The notes under the pieces were generated by a model. The model was given only the letters and a program-made list of their open reading frames with translations. It made no database searches and was not told the DNA's origin. Positions 41,472-49,912 of a DNA stretch of 64,000 bases are shown in pieces. Source of the DNA: Geobacter sp. UBA5735 (GTDB taxonomy: Bacteria; Desulfobacterota; Desulfuromonadia; Geobacterales; Geobacteraceae). Each line of letters opens with the position of its first letter. Position 1 is the stretch's first letter. Both the position numbers and the translations under genes were made by a program. The stretch covers positions 1 to 64,000 of the forward strand of contig DIFZ01000046.1 in the NCBI GenBank assembly GCA_002419385.1, read 5' to 3'.

Positions 41472-42209
41472 CTAGTTCCGTGGTGAAGGTTTGCCGATCA
41501 GCTTCTCGATCAGCGGGGTGTTGGCGCCGCTGACGAATTTTCCGTTCACCCAGAAGGCCGGTGTCGCATCAATCTGGAGTTTGTCGACCACCGCTTTCTG
41601 TGCAGCGAGGCGGCCTTTGTCGTCATGGGGTTTGTCCAGCAGTTCGCGGTTTGCGTCGAGTTTTCCGCTGTAAACCTCGAACAATGCTTTTTCCGTATCA
41701 GGGGCGGCGAGTATGTATGAAGCTTTCTTGACAGCGTCAGGATGCATGTCCAGTGGCTTGAAAAAGATGTAGCGGGTGACGTCGCCTCTCATTTCCCAGT
41801 ATGAGTGCATTTTTCTGCAGAAAGAGCAGTCAGGGTCTGTAACCTCGATAATGGTGTGTTTACCGTTGCCGACCTTTATTCCGGTTTCCAGATCCGCCGC
41901 GGAGAGGAGTTTGAACCGCTCCGCCGCCATTCTTTCACGGGTGATGCTCCGTCCGTCGTGTGCCACAAGGTCGCCGACGAACAGGTACCCGGTCTTGGGG
42001 TGGAAATAAATGATCCGTCCCTCGGTGGTTACCTCGTAGAGGCCGTCGATTTCTGTACGTTCGAATCCGGTATACTTGATTTTGGGGAACAGTTTTCGCA
42101 GCGTTTCCCGGGCTTCCGGTTCGGCGTTTCTTGCTGCCGCGCATGCCGTACTGCCGATCAGGAGATACGCAGTCAGGCTGGCTAAGGCTGTCAATCGTTT
42201 CACGGTCAT
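41472..42209 (-). CDS. DsbC/DsbG-like thiol:disulfide isomerase
   Basis: 245 residues from ATG 42209 (AAAGGA upstream) with a signal peptide (RLTALASLTAYLLIGSTACA). An N-terminal DsbC dimerisation-like domain (ETLRKLFPKIKYTGFERTEI, GLYEVTTEGRIIYFHPKTGY) precedes a thioredoxin fold with the CxxC site DPDCSFCRK and cis-Pro loop DATPAFWVNGKFVSG. Corrects or makes disulfides in the periplasm. Lies 136 bases upstream of the secreted cysteine protease on the same strand. Confidence 0.9.
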   Translation of the reverse strand: MTVKRLTALASLTAYLLIGSTACAAARNAEPEARETLRKLFPKIKYTGFERTEIDGLYEVTTEGRIIYFHPKTGYLFVGDLVAHDGRSITRERMAAERFKLLSAADLETGIKVGNGKHTIIEVTDPDCSFCRKMHSYWEMRGDVTRYIFFKPLDMHPDAVKKASYILAAPDTEKALFEVYSGKLDANRELLDKPHDDKGRLAAQKAVVDKLQIDATPAFWVNGKFVSGANTPLIEKLIGKPSPRN

Positions 42210-42314
42210 GCTTCTATCCTTTCTTTCCGGCCGGTTTCCATTTCCTGCTGATTTCCGGAAACCAGTGATCATGCCTGGTTTGCTGCATGCTCGGGATCAC
42301 TGACGCTGCCTGAT

Positions 42315-42587
42315 TCATCTGATTTTGAAATCGCTGAATTCCCCGCTGAACGGTTCCTGCTCTACAATGACGTGGTCCACCGACGCCAGGCGCGGACCGA
42401 TACGGCACCAGTCGATGAGGGCTTCAACATCGTTCCGGTTCCCTTCGAGGCAGGCCTGAACGTCCCCGTTGGGCATGTTGCGGACCCAACCCTTCACATT
42501 CATGGCGGTAGCCATCTGGAGCGTGTGGTACCGGTACGATACCCCCTGGACAAGGCCTTTGATTGTCACCCTGAAGCGTATTTTCAC
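42315..42587 (-). CDS. acyP: Acylphosphatase
   Basis: 90 residues. VTIKGLVQGVSYRYHTLQMA holds the catalytic Arg and GWVRNMPNGDVQACLEG the catalytic Asn of acylphosphatase. Hydrolyses acyl phosphates. Start overlaps the ligA stop by four bases, so it is coupled to ligA. Confidence 0.95.
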   Translation of the reverse strand: MKIRFRVTIKGLVQGVSYRYHTLQMATAMNVKGWVRNMPNGDVQACLEGNRNDVEALIDWCRIGPRLASVDHVIVEQEPFSGEFSDFKIR

Positions 42588-44602
42588 GGTCGGTCTCCCC
42601 GCAGCATGGCGAAGAATTCGTCTTCGTTCATGATCCTGACACCGAAATTGCGGGCTTTTTCCAGTTTTGATCCGGCGTCGGCGCCGGCAACCACGTAGTC
42701 GGTCTTGCGCGAGACAGATCCTGCTGCATGCCCGCCTTCCGCTTCTACGAGGCGTCGTGCTTCATCCCTGCTGCAACGGTTGAGCGTTCCGGTGAACACG
42801 AAAGTCCTGCCGGTGAACCTGCCGCCGAGGCGTTTGTCCTCGACCCGGGGCCGCACGCCGCGGTCCGTCATCCGTCGGATTACCTCACTATTCCGGGGGT
42901 TGTGAAAGAAGTTGACAATGCTTCCCGCGACCTGGGGGCCGATTTCCCTCAGGGAGAGCAGTTCCTGCTCGGTCGCGTTCATGAGGTTTTCCATGCTGCC
43001 GAAAGCAGAGGCCAGGATACGCGCGGTATGCTCGCCGACGTGGCGGATGCCGAGAGCGAACACGAAGCGGGACAGTTCCCGTCCCTTACTGTTGTCTATC
43101 GCAGCAAGCAGGTTTTCGGCAAGTTTTTCTCCCATGCGGTCGAAGCGCATGAAATCCTCCCTGGTAAGGGAGTACAGGTCTGCCACATCCTTTGCCAGCC
43201 CCAGGCGCAACAGCTGCTCGATGAACTTTTCTCCCAGTCCCTCGATGTCCATCCCGTTGCGGGAAGCGAAATGCTTGATCGATTCGCGTATCTGGGCCGG
43301 ACAGGAAAGCCCCAGGCAGCGAACTGCCACTTCTCCCGGAATCCTGACGATTTCCGAGCCGCATTCAGGGCAGTTCGCGGGGATCGCAACCCGGCGTTCG
43401 CTGCCGTCCCGCTTTTCAGCAAGGCTTCTGACGACGGCCGGGATTACGTCTCCGGCACGCTCCACCAGCACGGTGTCGCCGACACGGATGTCCTTTTTTT
43501 CAAGTTCTTCCCAGTTGTGGAGGGTGGCGCGGGAAACCATGACCCCGGACACCTCGACTGGCCGAAGATGGGCTACGGGTGTGACGGCGCCTGTTCTGCC
43601 CACCTGCGGCACGACATCTTCGACTAGGGTAAGCGCCTGCCGCGGAGGAAACTTGAACGCCAGCGCCCACCGGGGGGAACGGCTCTTCTCTCCCAACTCC
43701 CGCTGCAGGACAAAGGAGTCGATCTTGACGACGACACCGTCGATCTCGTAGTCGAGAGATTCCCTGGCCTCCATCATTTTTCCATAGAAATCGAGGATTC
43801 CCTGAATTCCCGAAACCTTTCTGATCAAGGGGTTGACCGGGAGTCCCCACGATGCGATGGCAGAAAGAAAATCGCACTGGCTGTCGAATGCCCGACCTTC
43901 CACCTCTCCCGGGCCGTAGCAGAATATGGCGAGAGGCCGTCTGGCGGTGATGCGGGAGTCCAGTTGGCGCAACGAGCCGGCCGCCGCATTGCGGGGATTT
44001 GCGAAAGGCGGTTCGCCTTCATCCGAACGCTCCGCATTGAGGCGCTGGAACGCTTTGAGGGGAAGGAAAACCTCTCCGCGCACCTCGAGAAGCCGCGGAG
44101 GATCTGGCGAAGAAAGATGAAGCGGGATTGCCGGTACCGTTTTCAGGTTGAGCGTGACGTCTTCCCCCACCAGGCCGTCCCCCCTGGTTGATCCCCTGGT
44201 GAACGTACCGTGCTCGTAGATGAGTTCGACAGCCAGGCCATCCATCTTGGGCTCGCAGACATAGCCGAGATCGGTTTCCCGGGGGATGGCGAGGAACCGT
44301 TTGATCCTGTCGTCAAAGTCCGCGATTTCGCCTTCTGTCAGCGCGTTTTCCAAAGACAGCATGGGAAGGCGATGGGGGGCTGGGGAAAACTTTTCCAGCG
44401 GGGCGGCGCCGACACGCCTGGTTGGAGAGTCCGCAGCGGCAAGCTCGGGGTTCTGTTCCTCGAGAACCATCAGCTCACGGAGGAGCGAGTCGTATTCCGC
44501 ATCCGTTATGTCCGGCGCGTCCTCACGGTAATACAGGAGGTTGTGGTGTTCGACAGCGGCTCTGAGGTCCCTTATCCGCTGGGCGACGGATTCCTTGGCC
44601 AT
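42584..44602 (-). CDS. ligA: NAD-dependent DNA ligase
   Basis: 672 residues from ATG 44602 (GAGGGG upstream; an in-frame extension to 44791 would be non-homologous). Ia domain (HHNLLYYREDAPDITDAEYD), adenylation motif CEPKMDGLAVELIY with catalytic Lys, FTRGSTRGDGLVGEDVT, zinc finger CPECGSEIVRIPGE plus CLGLSCPAQ, helix-hairpin-helix repeats and a C-terminal BRCT domain (FTGRTFVFTGTLNRCSRDEA). Seals nicks in replication and repair. Confidence 0.97.
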   Translation of the reverse strand: MAKESVAQRIRDLRAAVEHHNLLYYREDAPDITDAEYDSLLRELMVLEEQNPELAAADSPTRRVGAAPLEKFSPAPHRLPMLSLENALTEGEIADFDDRIKRFLAIPRETDLGYVCEPKMDGLAVELIYEHGTFTRGSTRGDGLVGEDVTLNLKTVPAIPLHLSSPDPPRLLEVRGEVFLPLKAFQRLNAERSDEGEPPFANPRNAAAGSLRQLDSRITARRPLAIFCYGPGEVEGRAFDSQCDFLSAIASWGLPVNPLIRKVSGIQGILDFYGKMMEARESLDYEIDGVVVKIDSFVLQRELGEKSRSPRWALAFKFPPRQALTLVEDVVPQVGRTGAVTPVAHLRPVEVSGVMVSRATLHNWEELEKKDIRVGDTVLVERAGDVIPAVVRSLAEKRDGSERRVAIPANCPECGSEIVRIPGEVAVRCLGLSCPAQIRESIKHFASRNGMDIEGLGEKFIEQLLRLGLAKDVADLYSLTREDFMRFDRMGEKLAENLLAAIDNSKGRELSRFVFALGIRHVGEHTARILASAFGSMENLMNATEQELLSLREIGPQVAGSIVNFFHNPRNSEVIRRMTDRGVRPRVEDKRLGGRFTGRTFVFTGTLNRCSRDEARRLVEAEGGHAAGSVSRKTDYVVAGADAGSKLEKARNFGVRIMNEDEFFAMLRGDRP

Positions 44603-44675
44603 TCCGGGTATCCCCTCTCGTGATGAACAAGGTTTATAGCACAAGGAACCGCCTGAACGCAATCTTGCTTGCGTG

Positions 44676-47168
44676 TTACATCCCGGGCCGGTCGAGCGTC
44701 TCCCTGATTTTCTGGAGGATGTCGTTTTTGGAGAAGGGTTTGGTGATGAAGATCGCACCGGAGTCGAACAGTCCTTTGCTGAGTATGACATCCGCCGTGT
44801 AGCCGCTCATGAATATGAATTTCACATCATGGCGCATTCCGCGGATGTCTTCATAGATTTGGCGGCCGTTTTTCTTGGGCATGACCACATCCGATATTAC
44901 GAGGGATATGCAGGAAGAATATTCCCTGAACCTGGCAATCGCTTCGTCTCCGTCTGCCGCGGTAATGACGTTGTATCCGGCTCTGGCGAGCACTCTCTGC
45001 AGGAAGGTGTTGACGATATCCTCGTCTTCCGCTATCAGGATGGTTTCCGTGCCGGTCGCCGGGCGGGATGCTTCTCTCGGGTTCTTCCCGGCCGGCCAGG
45101 AGATGGTCGAGGGAAGGCAGATGCTGAACCGTGCGCCTTTGCCGGGCGCGCTGTCCACCGTTATCGCTCCGCCATGCTGCCTGATGATGCCATAGCTTAT
45201 TGACAACCCGAGACCCGTGCCCTTGCCCACTTCTTTCGTGGTGAAGAAAGGTTCGAAGGCCTTCTGCCGTGTCTGCTCATCCATGCCCGTGCCGGAATCG
45301 GCAACATTGATGCGGACATACCGCCCCTGGTGCTGCAGCCCGTGCAGAAGTCTGTCGTCTTCCTTCATCAGAACCTCATCAGTCTCTATCATGATGCAGC
45401 CGCCGGCCGGCATGGCATCACGGGCGTTCGCGGCCAGGTTGATCAAGACCTGCTCAAGCTGGCCCTGGTCTGCCATCACGGTGAGCTGCTTCATGTTCAG
45501 GTTGAGGGTGAGCTGGATATCTTCGCCGATGATTCGCTCCAGGAGTCTCTTCATGTCCGAGATGGCATCGTTGATCAGTATCGGCCGGGGATTGGTCACC
45601 TGCTTGCGGCTGACCGCAAGCAGGTTATGGGTCAGTTCCCGGGCCCGTTCGGCGGCATGCAGCAACTGCTCGGCGCTGGCGCCGATGAGCGTGTCGTCTG
45701 TGGGGCACTGTTCCCTGATCGTCTCGCCGTAGCCGCAGATGGCGGTCAGAAGGTTGTTGAAATCGTGGGCGACGCCACCCGCCAAAAGACCGATGGACTC
45801 CATTTTCTGGGCTTGTAACAGTTGCTGTTCCAGTCGCTTGTTATCGGAAATGTCGCGGGCAATTCCCATGTATCCGGTAACGATATCAACCTCATCCCGC
45901 AACAGGGATGCCGAGAGATGCACGGTGCGGATTTCCCCGCCTTTGCGTCTGAATCCGACCTCGCTTCCCTTCACATAACCGTCCGCGAAAAGGGCACGGA
46001 GAAAACGGTCCATATCCGTGGGGGTCGCGCATATGCCGGAAGCGAAATCCATGTCCAGGATTTCCTCTTTGGCGTGACCGATGAGATCGACCGCGGCACG
46101 GTTGACATCCACCAGCCTGTTGTCGGTGTCAAAGATGAAGATCATGTCCTGGGATTCCTGGAAAATCTTCCGGTATTTCTTTTCCGACGTGCTGAGTGCT
46201 TCCTCCATCTGCTTGTGGCAGGTTATGTCAGAATGGGAGCCGGCTATCCTGACGGCATTCTCCCTGGAGTCGCGAAGGCAGGCGCCCTTGCTGCGGATCC
46301 AGCGCCAGGTGCCGTCTTTTGCCAGCATGCGGAATTCCACTTCATAGGAGGGAATCCGCCCGTTCAGGTAGTGCTCGAGGCTTGCCAGGGTCGTTTCGTA
46401 ATCGTCTTCGTGAATCCTTGATTTCCATTCCTGCACGTCGTCGCTGATCTCGTGATCCGCATAGCCGAGCATGCTCTTCCAACGGGTGGAAAAATACATG
46501 TTTCCCGACACAAGATCCCGGTCCCATATTCCGTCGTTTGCACCTGCGACGGCCAAGGCATACCGTTCTTCACTCGTGCGCAGCGCATCCTCTGTTTTCG
46601 CCCTCTGGATGATCTCGTCACGGAGCAATGCAACGGTTTCCGTCAAACGCGCCGTCTGGTCTGCCACGCGTTTTTCCAGTTCCGCCTGGAGCGACAGCAG
46701 GTCACGTTCGACCATTTTCCGCGAGGTGATGTCAATGCCAAGTTCCAGAACCAGCAGGGTGCCGTCCACGTCTATGAAGGGATAGTCGAGCACCTCGTAA
46801 AAGCGTCCGTCCAGTGGGCAGTCCCATTGCCATTGTTGAAAGGTCTGTGTCTCGAAAACCTGGAATGTCCGGCATTCGGGGCAGGGGAGCGGTTGCCCGC
46901 GAAGGATTTCGTGGCATTTGCGGCCGCCCGGATTGCCAAAGTGCGTGCGAAAGAACCGGTTGGCGAAGCGGATGGTATGGTCGGGCGCCTGGAGGTAGAC
47001 AAAGGCCGGCAGTTTGTTAAGAAGCGACAGGAGGCGCAACTGCTGTGTCTTGAGGGTCTTTTTAGTCTGCCGGTATTCACGTTCGGCCGTCTCGAGCTCC
47101 CGGATACGCTTGCGAAGAGCGGCGTTTTCCGTTTCAAGCGCTGTTATGGTCTTTTCCGTATCCTGCAT
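44676..47168 (-). CDS. Multi-PAS hybrid histidine kinase
   Basis: 830 residues, no membrane segment. Coiled coil (1-50), PAS1 (~50-150) with a cysteine set GRKCHEILRG and LPCPECRTF, PAS2 (~200-325) and PAS3 (~330-450), HisKA with GGVAHDFNNLLTAICGYGE (His phosphorylation site), ATPase with NLAANARDAMP, DSGTGMD, GTGLGLSISYGI, and a C-terminal receiver (LIAEDEDIVNTFLQ; acceptor Asp in VISDVVMPKKNG). Signal unknown; the Cys-PAS points to redox or gas sensing. Upstream of ligA by 73 bases. Confidence 0.93.
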   Translation of the reverse strand: MQDTEKTITALETENAALRKRIRELETAEREYRQTKKTLKTQQLRLLSLLNKLPAFVYLQAPDHTIRFANRFFRTHFGNPGGRKCHEILRGQPLPCPECRTFQVFETQTFQQWQWDCPLDGRFYEVLDYPFIDVDGTLLVLELGIDITSRKMVERDLLSLQAELEKRVADQTARLTETVALLRDEIIQRAKTEDALRTSEERYALAVAGANDGIWDRDLVSGNMYFSTRWKSMLGYADHEISDDVQEWKSRIHEDDYETTLASLEHYLNGRIPSYEVEFRMLAKDGTWRWIRSKGACLRDSRENAVRIAGSHSDITCHKQMEEALSTSEKKYRKIFQESQDMIFIFDTDNRLVDVNRAAVDLIGHAKEEILDMDFASGICATPTDMDRFLRALFADGYVKGSEVGFRRKGGEIRTVHLSASLLRDEVDIVTGYMGIARDISDNKRLEQQLLQAQKMESIGLLAGGVAHDFNNLLTAICGYGETIREQCPTDDTLIGASAEQLLHAAERARELTHNLLAVSRKQVTNPRPILINDAISDMKRLLERIIGEDIQLTLNLNMKQLTVMADQGQLEQVLINLAANARDAMPAGGCIMIETDEVLMKEDDRLLHGLQHQGRYVRINVADSGTGMDEQTRQKAFEPFFTTKEVGKGTGLGLSISYGIIRQHGGAITVDSAPGKGARFSICLPSTISWPAGKNPREASRPATGTETILIAEDEDIVNTFLQRVLARAGYNVITAADGDEAIARFREYSSCISLVISDVVMPKKNGRQIYEDIRGMRHDVKFIFMSGYTADVILSKGLFDSGAIFITKPFSKNDILQKIRETLDRPGM

Positions 47169-47465
47169 GTGCGGTAGCCTTTTGCTCCGGACTCCGGTGA
47201 TTCATCTGGCAGATCGCTGCAGCTTACCGTTTCGGGCATGGGGGAGGTGGTCGGGGGCGAGGTTGAGACGGATTGCATGAGGCTGTCTGCTGTCGTTGAC
47301 AAACCGTGCAAATAAGTCAAGCTGTTGCATAATAAGAAGTAACGTTTAAATATACCGCATTTGTTTTGTTTGGCAAACTCGTGTTGCCGAAAGCTTGATG
47401 AAAATGATTCCTCACCGGGACGAAAATGTGGTAAAAAAAGTCATTATCCTCAAAAGGAGTGACAG

Positions 47466-47990
47466 ATGACTGAAGAAATCAATCCCCGGGTCCTCATGGA
47501 GACTTCCATGGGAAATGTGACGATCGAACTGTTCAAAGACAAGGCGCCCATAAGCGTCCGCAATTTCCTCTCCTATGTGAAGGACGGATATTATGACGGG
47601 CTGGTTTTCCACCGCGTGATCAAGGATTTCATGATTCAGGGAGGGGGGATGGATGCCTCTCTGCAGCCCAAGAAAACCAAGTTCGCCATCAAGAACGAAG
47701 CGGCCAACGGGCTTTCCAACCTGAGGGGGACCCTGGCCATGGCGCGGACCAATGTTGTTGACAGTGCCACTTCACAGTTCTTCATCAATGTTACGGACAA
47801 TACTTTCCTTGATTATCGGGGCAAGACGGCCGACCTTTTCGGTTATGCGGTGTTCGGTCAGGTTGTGGAAGGTATGGAGACGGTCGATCAGATCAGGCAG
47901 GTAAAGACCGGTTCCAAGATGGGGCATTCGGATGTGCCCGTTGAACCGGTGGTCATCAATTCCATAAGGATTGTCGAACAGGGACGTTGA
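47466..47990 (+). CDS. Cyclophilin-type peptidyl-prolyl isomerase
   Basis: 174 residues, cytoplasmic. FHRVIKDFMIQGGGMDASLQ holds the catalytic Arg/Phe/Gln set, followed by GTLAMARTNVVDSATSQFFIN and AVFGQVVEGMETVD. Speeds proline isomerisation. AAAAGGAG seven bases upstream of the ATG. The 47169-47465 gap shows no other gene. A strong hairpin terminator follows. Confidence 0.95.
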   Translation: MTEEINPRVLMETSMGNVTIELFKDKAPISVRNFLSYVKDGYYDGLVFHRVIKDFMIQGGGMDASLQPKKTKFAIKNEAANGLSNLRGTLAMARTNVVDSATSQFFINVTDNTFLDYRGKTADLFGYAVFGQVVEGMETVDQIRQVKTGSKMGHSDVPVEPVVINSIRIVEQGR

Positions 47991-48023
47991 GACGGTCCCT
48001 CTGCGGGTTGTGAATGCAGGCAC

Positions 48024-48063
48024 GAGAAAGGGCCCCCGGCGCGAGCGCCTGCGGCCCTTTCTC
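48024..48063. terminator. Bidirectional terminator between PPIase and desulfoferrodoxin
   Basis: GAGAAAGGGCC (48024-48034) pairs exactly with GGCCCTTTCTC (48053-48063), with an inner GGCGC/GCGCC hairpin. Serves two convergent genes. Confidence 0.75.
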
Positions 48064-48086
48064 CATGGGATCGTGAGCAGAGGTTT

Positions 48087-48467
48087 TCAGCCTTTGGCCG
48101 TCCAGAGCCCGTGGATGTTGCAGTACTCCCTGGCGGTAACGTTCGTCTCTGAAGTCTTGAACACCGCCTCAGGAACCTCTCCGGGGTTGAGGAATTGCCG
48201 ACAGGATTTGCCGCCCGCGATGATTTCAATCCACTCGATATAATGTTTTTCTTCCATGGGATGGGGTACGCTTCCCACCTTTACGGTGATCGTGTCGCCA
48301 TTCCTCTCGATGACTGGCACATGTTTTTCTTTTGAGGCGTCAACAGTGTTCTCGACAAAAAGCTTCATCGCCTCGCCGCAGCACACCAGTTCGCCTCCAC
48401 CGCCATGGAGCACTTCAACGATGTTTCCGCAAATCTCGCATTTATAAATCTCCAATGTGTTTGCCAT
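48087..48467 (-). CDS. dfx: Desulfoferrodoxin (superoxide reductase)
   Basis: 126 residues. Desulforedoxin domain with CEICGN and LVCCGE (Fe(Cys)4 centre I), then the catalytic neelaredoxin domain: EKHVPVIERN, VGSVPHPMEEKHYIEWIEI and YCNIHGLW supply the His4-Cys ligands of centre II. Reduces superoxide to peroxide in anaerobes without making oxygen. AGGGGGG precedes the ATG at 48467. Confidence 0.97.
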   Translation of the reverse strand: MANTLEIYKCEICGNIVEVLHGGGGELVCCGEAMKLFVENTVDASKEKHVPVIERNGDTITVKVGSVPHPMEEKHYIEWIEIIAGGKSCRQFLNPGEVPEAVFKTSETNVTAREYCNIHGLWTAKG

Positions 48468-48515
48468 AAAGCCCCCCTGAATTGATAGTTCTTTGCAGCC
48501 GTTCAGCGTCCTGTA

Positions 48516-48544
48516 AATGTACAACACGTATGTTCGGGGCGCAA
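48516..48544 (-). promoter_or_regulatory. Promoter of desulfoferrodoxin
   Basis: Minus strand TTGCGC (48544-48539), 17 bases, TACATT (48521-48516). About 45 bases of leader. Confidence 0.45.
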
Positions 48545-48628
48545 CCCCGCAATGAAAAATAATATGAAACATTGAATGTGTGCTGCGGTATCCCTGGCGG
48601 GTGCGCGGTCTTGTCTTGCCGAAAGAAT

Positions 48629-48679
48629 TTGCACTTCAGCAGTTTTTCTGCTATTCGTTATCATTATGATTATATTACG
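48629..48679 (+). promoter_or_regulatory. modE promoter with a ModE-like operator
   Basis: TTGCAC (48629-48634), 17 bases, TATTCG (48652-48657). From 48656 to 48679 runs CGTTAT-n12-ATTACG, the exact 24-base frame of E. coli ModE sites with one mismatch in the ends, over the expected start site. This suggests autorepression. It also contains ATCATTATGAT, a smaller palindrome reminiscent of Fur half sites. Confidence 0.5.
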
Positions 48680-48763
48680 GTGACGCGCCGCTCATGGCCC
48701 TGGCAGGTGGAGGGTAAAATCGTTGCCGGTGGCCGTGCAAACAGATCGAACAGGGAGGATTCC

Positions 48764-49573
48764 ATGCAACAGGACGAGCATGTGATGCGGGTCTCCGGCA
48801 AGATATGGCTTGACAAATCGGAACGGGCATTCCTCGCCGGCGACAGGATAGAGCTGCTGGAAAAAATCCAGGCTCTCGGGTCCATCACCAAGGCTGCAAA
48901 GGCAGTGGGCATAAGTTACAAGACTGCGTGGGAGATCGTGGATGCCATGAACAATCTGGCTGACAAGCCGCTCGTGGTGCGGATGACCGGCGGCAGGGGC
49001 GGCGGCGGCACGCACCTGACACCGGAAGGCCAGAAAGTCATCAGTTCGTTCAAGATAGTTCAGGAAGAGCACCAGACGTTTCTCAGCAATCTTGCCGAGA
49101 AGGTCGAGGACATGGACAAGTTCTACCGGTTTCTGCGCCGCATGTCGCTGAAGGTGAGCGCGCGGAACATCTACAAAGGTACCGTGAGCCTGGTGAAGAA
49201 GGGTGCAGTGAATTCGGAGGTGGAGCTGGTCCTGCCCTGCGGGGATTCAATCGTTTCGATCGTAACCAATGAAAGCGTGGAAAGCCTGGAGCTCATGGAA
49301 GACATTGATGCCTGCGCCATCATTAAGGCGTCTTCTGTGATACTGGGAAGGGACCTGCACAGTTGCAGGCTAAGCGCGCGCAACATACTCTGCGGCAAGG
49401 TCGTCAAAATCGTGCCGGGCGCAGTGAATACGGAAGTGACCGTAGGACTTTCCGGCGAGAACACAATAACTGCCATAATAACCAATGAAAGTGCCCAGAT
49501 GCTCGCTTTCGTCGAAGGTGATCATGCGTGCGCCATGTTCCAGGCATCCAGCGTGATCCTGGGGGTTGAATGA
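48764..49573 (+). CDS. modE: Molybdate-responsive regulator ModE
   Basis: 269 residues from ATG 48764 (GGGAGG five bases upstream). Winged helix (SITKAAKAVGISYKTAWEIV, residues ~40-59; GGGTHLTPEGQKVI), then two Mop domains: SARNIYKGTVSLVKKGAVN (~132-150) and SARNILCGKVVKIVPGAVN (~203-221), each with the xSARNxxxG molybdate site. Represses Mo uptake and activates Mo-enzyme genes when molybdate is bound. Alone here; its likely targets in the window are its own promoter and the DUF364-modA-moaE leader. Confidence 0.93.
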   Translation: MQQDEHVMRVSGKIWLDKSERAFLAGDRIELLEKIQALGSITKAAKAVGISYKTAWEIVDAMNNLADKPLVVRMTGGRGGGGTHLTPEGQKVISSFKIVQEEHQTFLSNLAEKVEDMDKFYRFLRRMSLKVSARNIYKGTVSLVKKGAVNSEVELVLPCGDSIVSIVTNESVESLELMEDIDACAIIKASSVILGRDLHSCRLSARNILCGKVVKIVPGAVNTEVTVGLSGENTITAIITNESAQMLAFVEGDHACAMFQASSVILGVE

Positions 49574-49912
49574 CCCAGATCCCTCCTTGTTCAGCTATTT
49601 CCCGCAGATTCCGGAAAACACGTGCCGATTCCCTGCCCAGACTTCAATAAAACATTTGACATTAAACATAAATAATGCAAAGGTCTTCCTTCGGCTGACT
49701 CGGCCTGCCCTTATTACGTCCGGCAGACCGGAACGCTCTCTGCGCCACTGCTTTCTTTCGCGTTTGATTGCATGGGAAAGCAGGAACAACAGCGGTTTCA
49801 GTTTGATTGGATATGCGTGGAGGATCTGGGGGGGATTTTTTCATGCTCCTGCACGCTGGAAGCCGGCATGCCGCCCCATGCCGGCATTTTCCCGAATAGA
49901 GGAGGAATCCCG
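49574..49912 (+). other. Leader of the lipoprotein gene with a hairpin before the ribosome site
   Basis: 339 bases without a supported gene. At 49862-49885 GCCGGCAT pairs with ATGCCGGC, followed by ATTTT and then, 15 bases on, the AGGAGGA ribosome site. This could be a weak terminator or an attenuator. Nothing else recognised. Confidence 0.45.
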
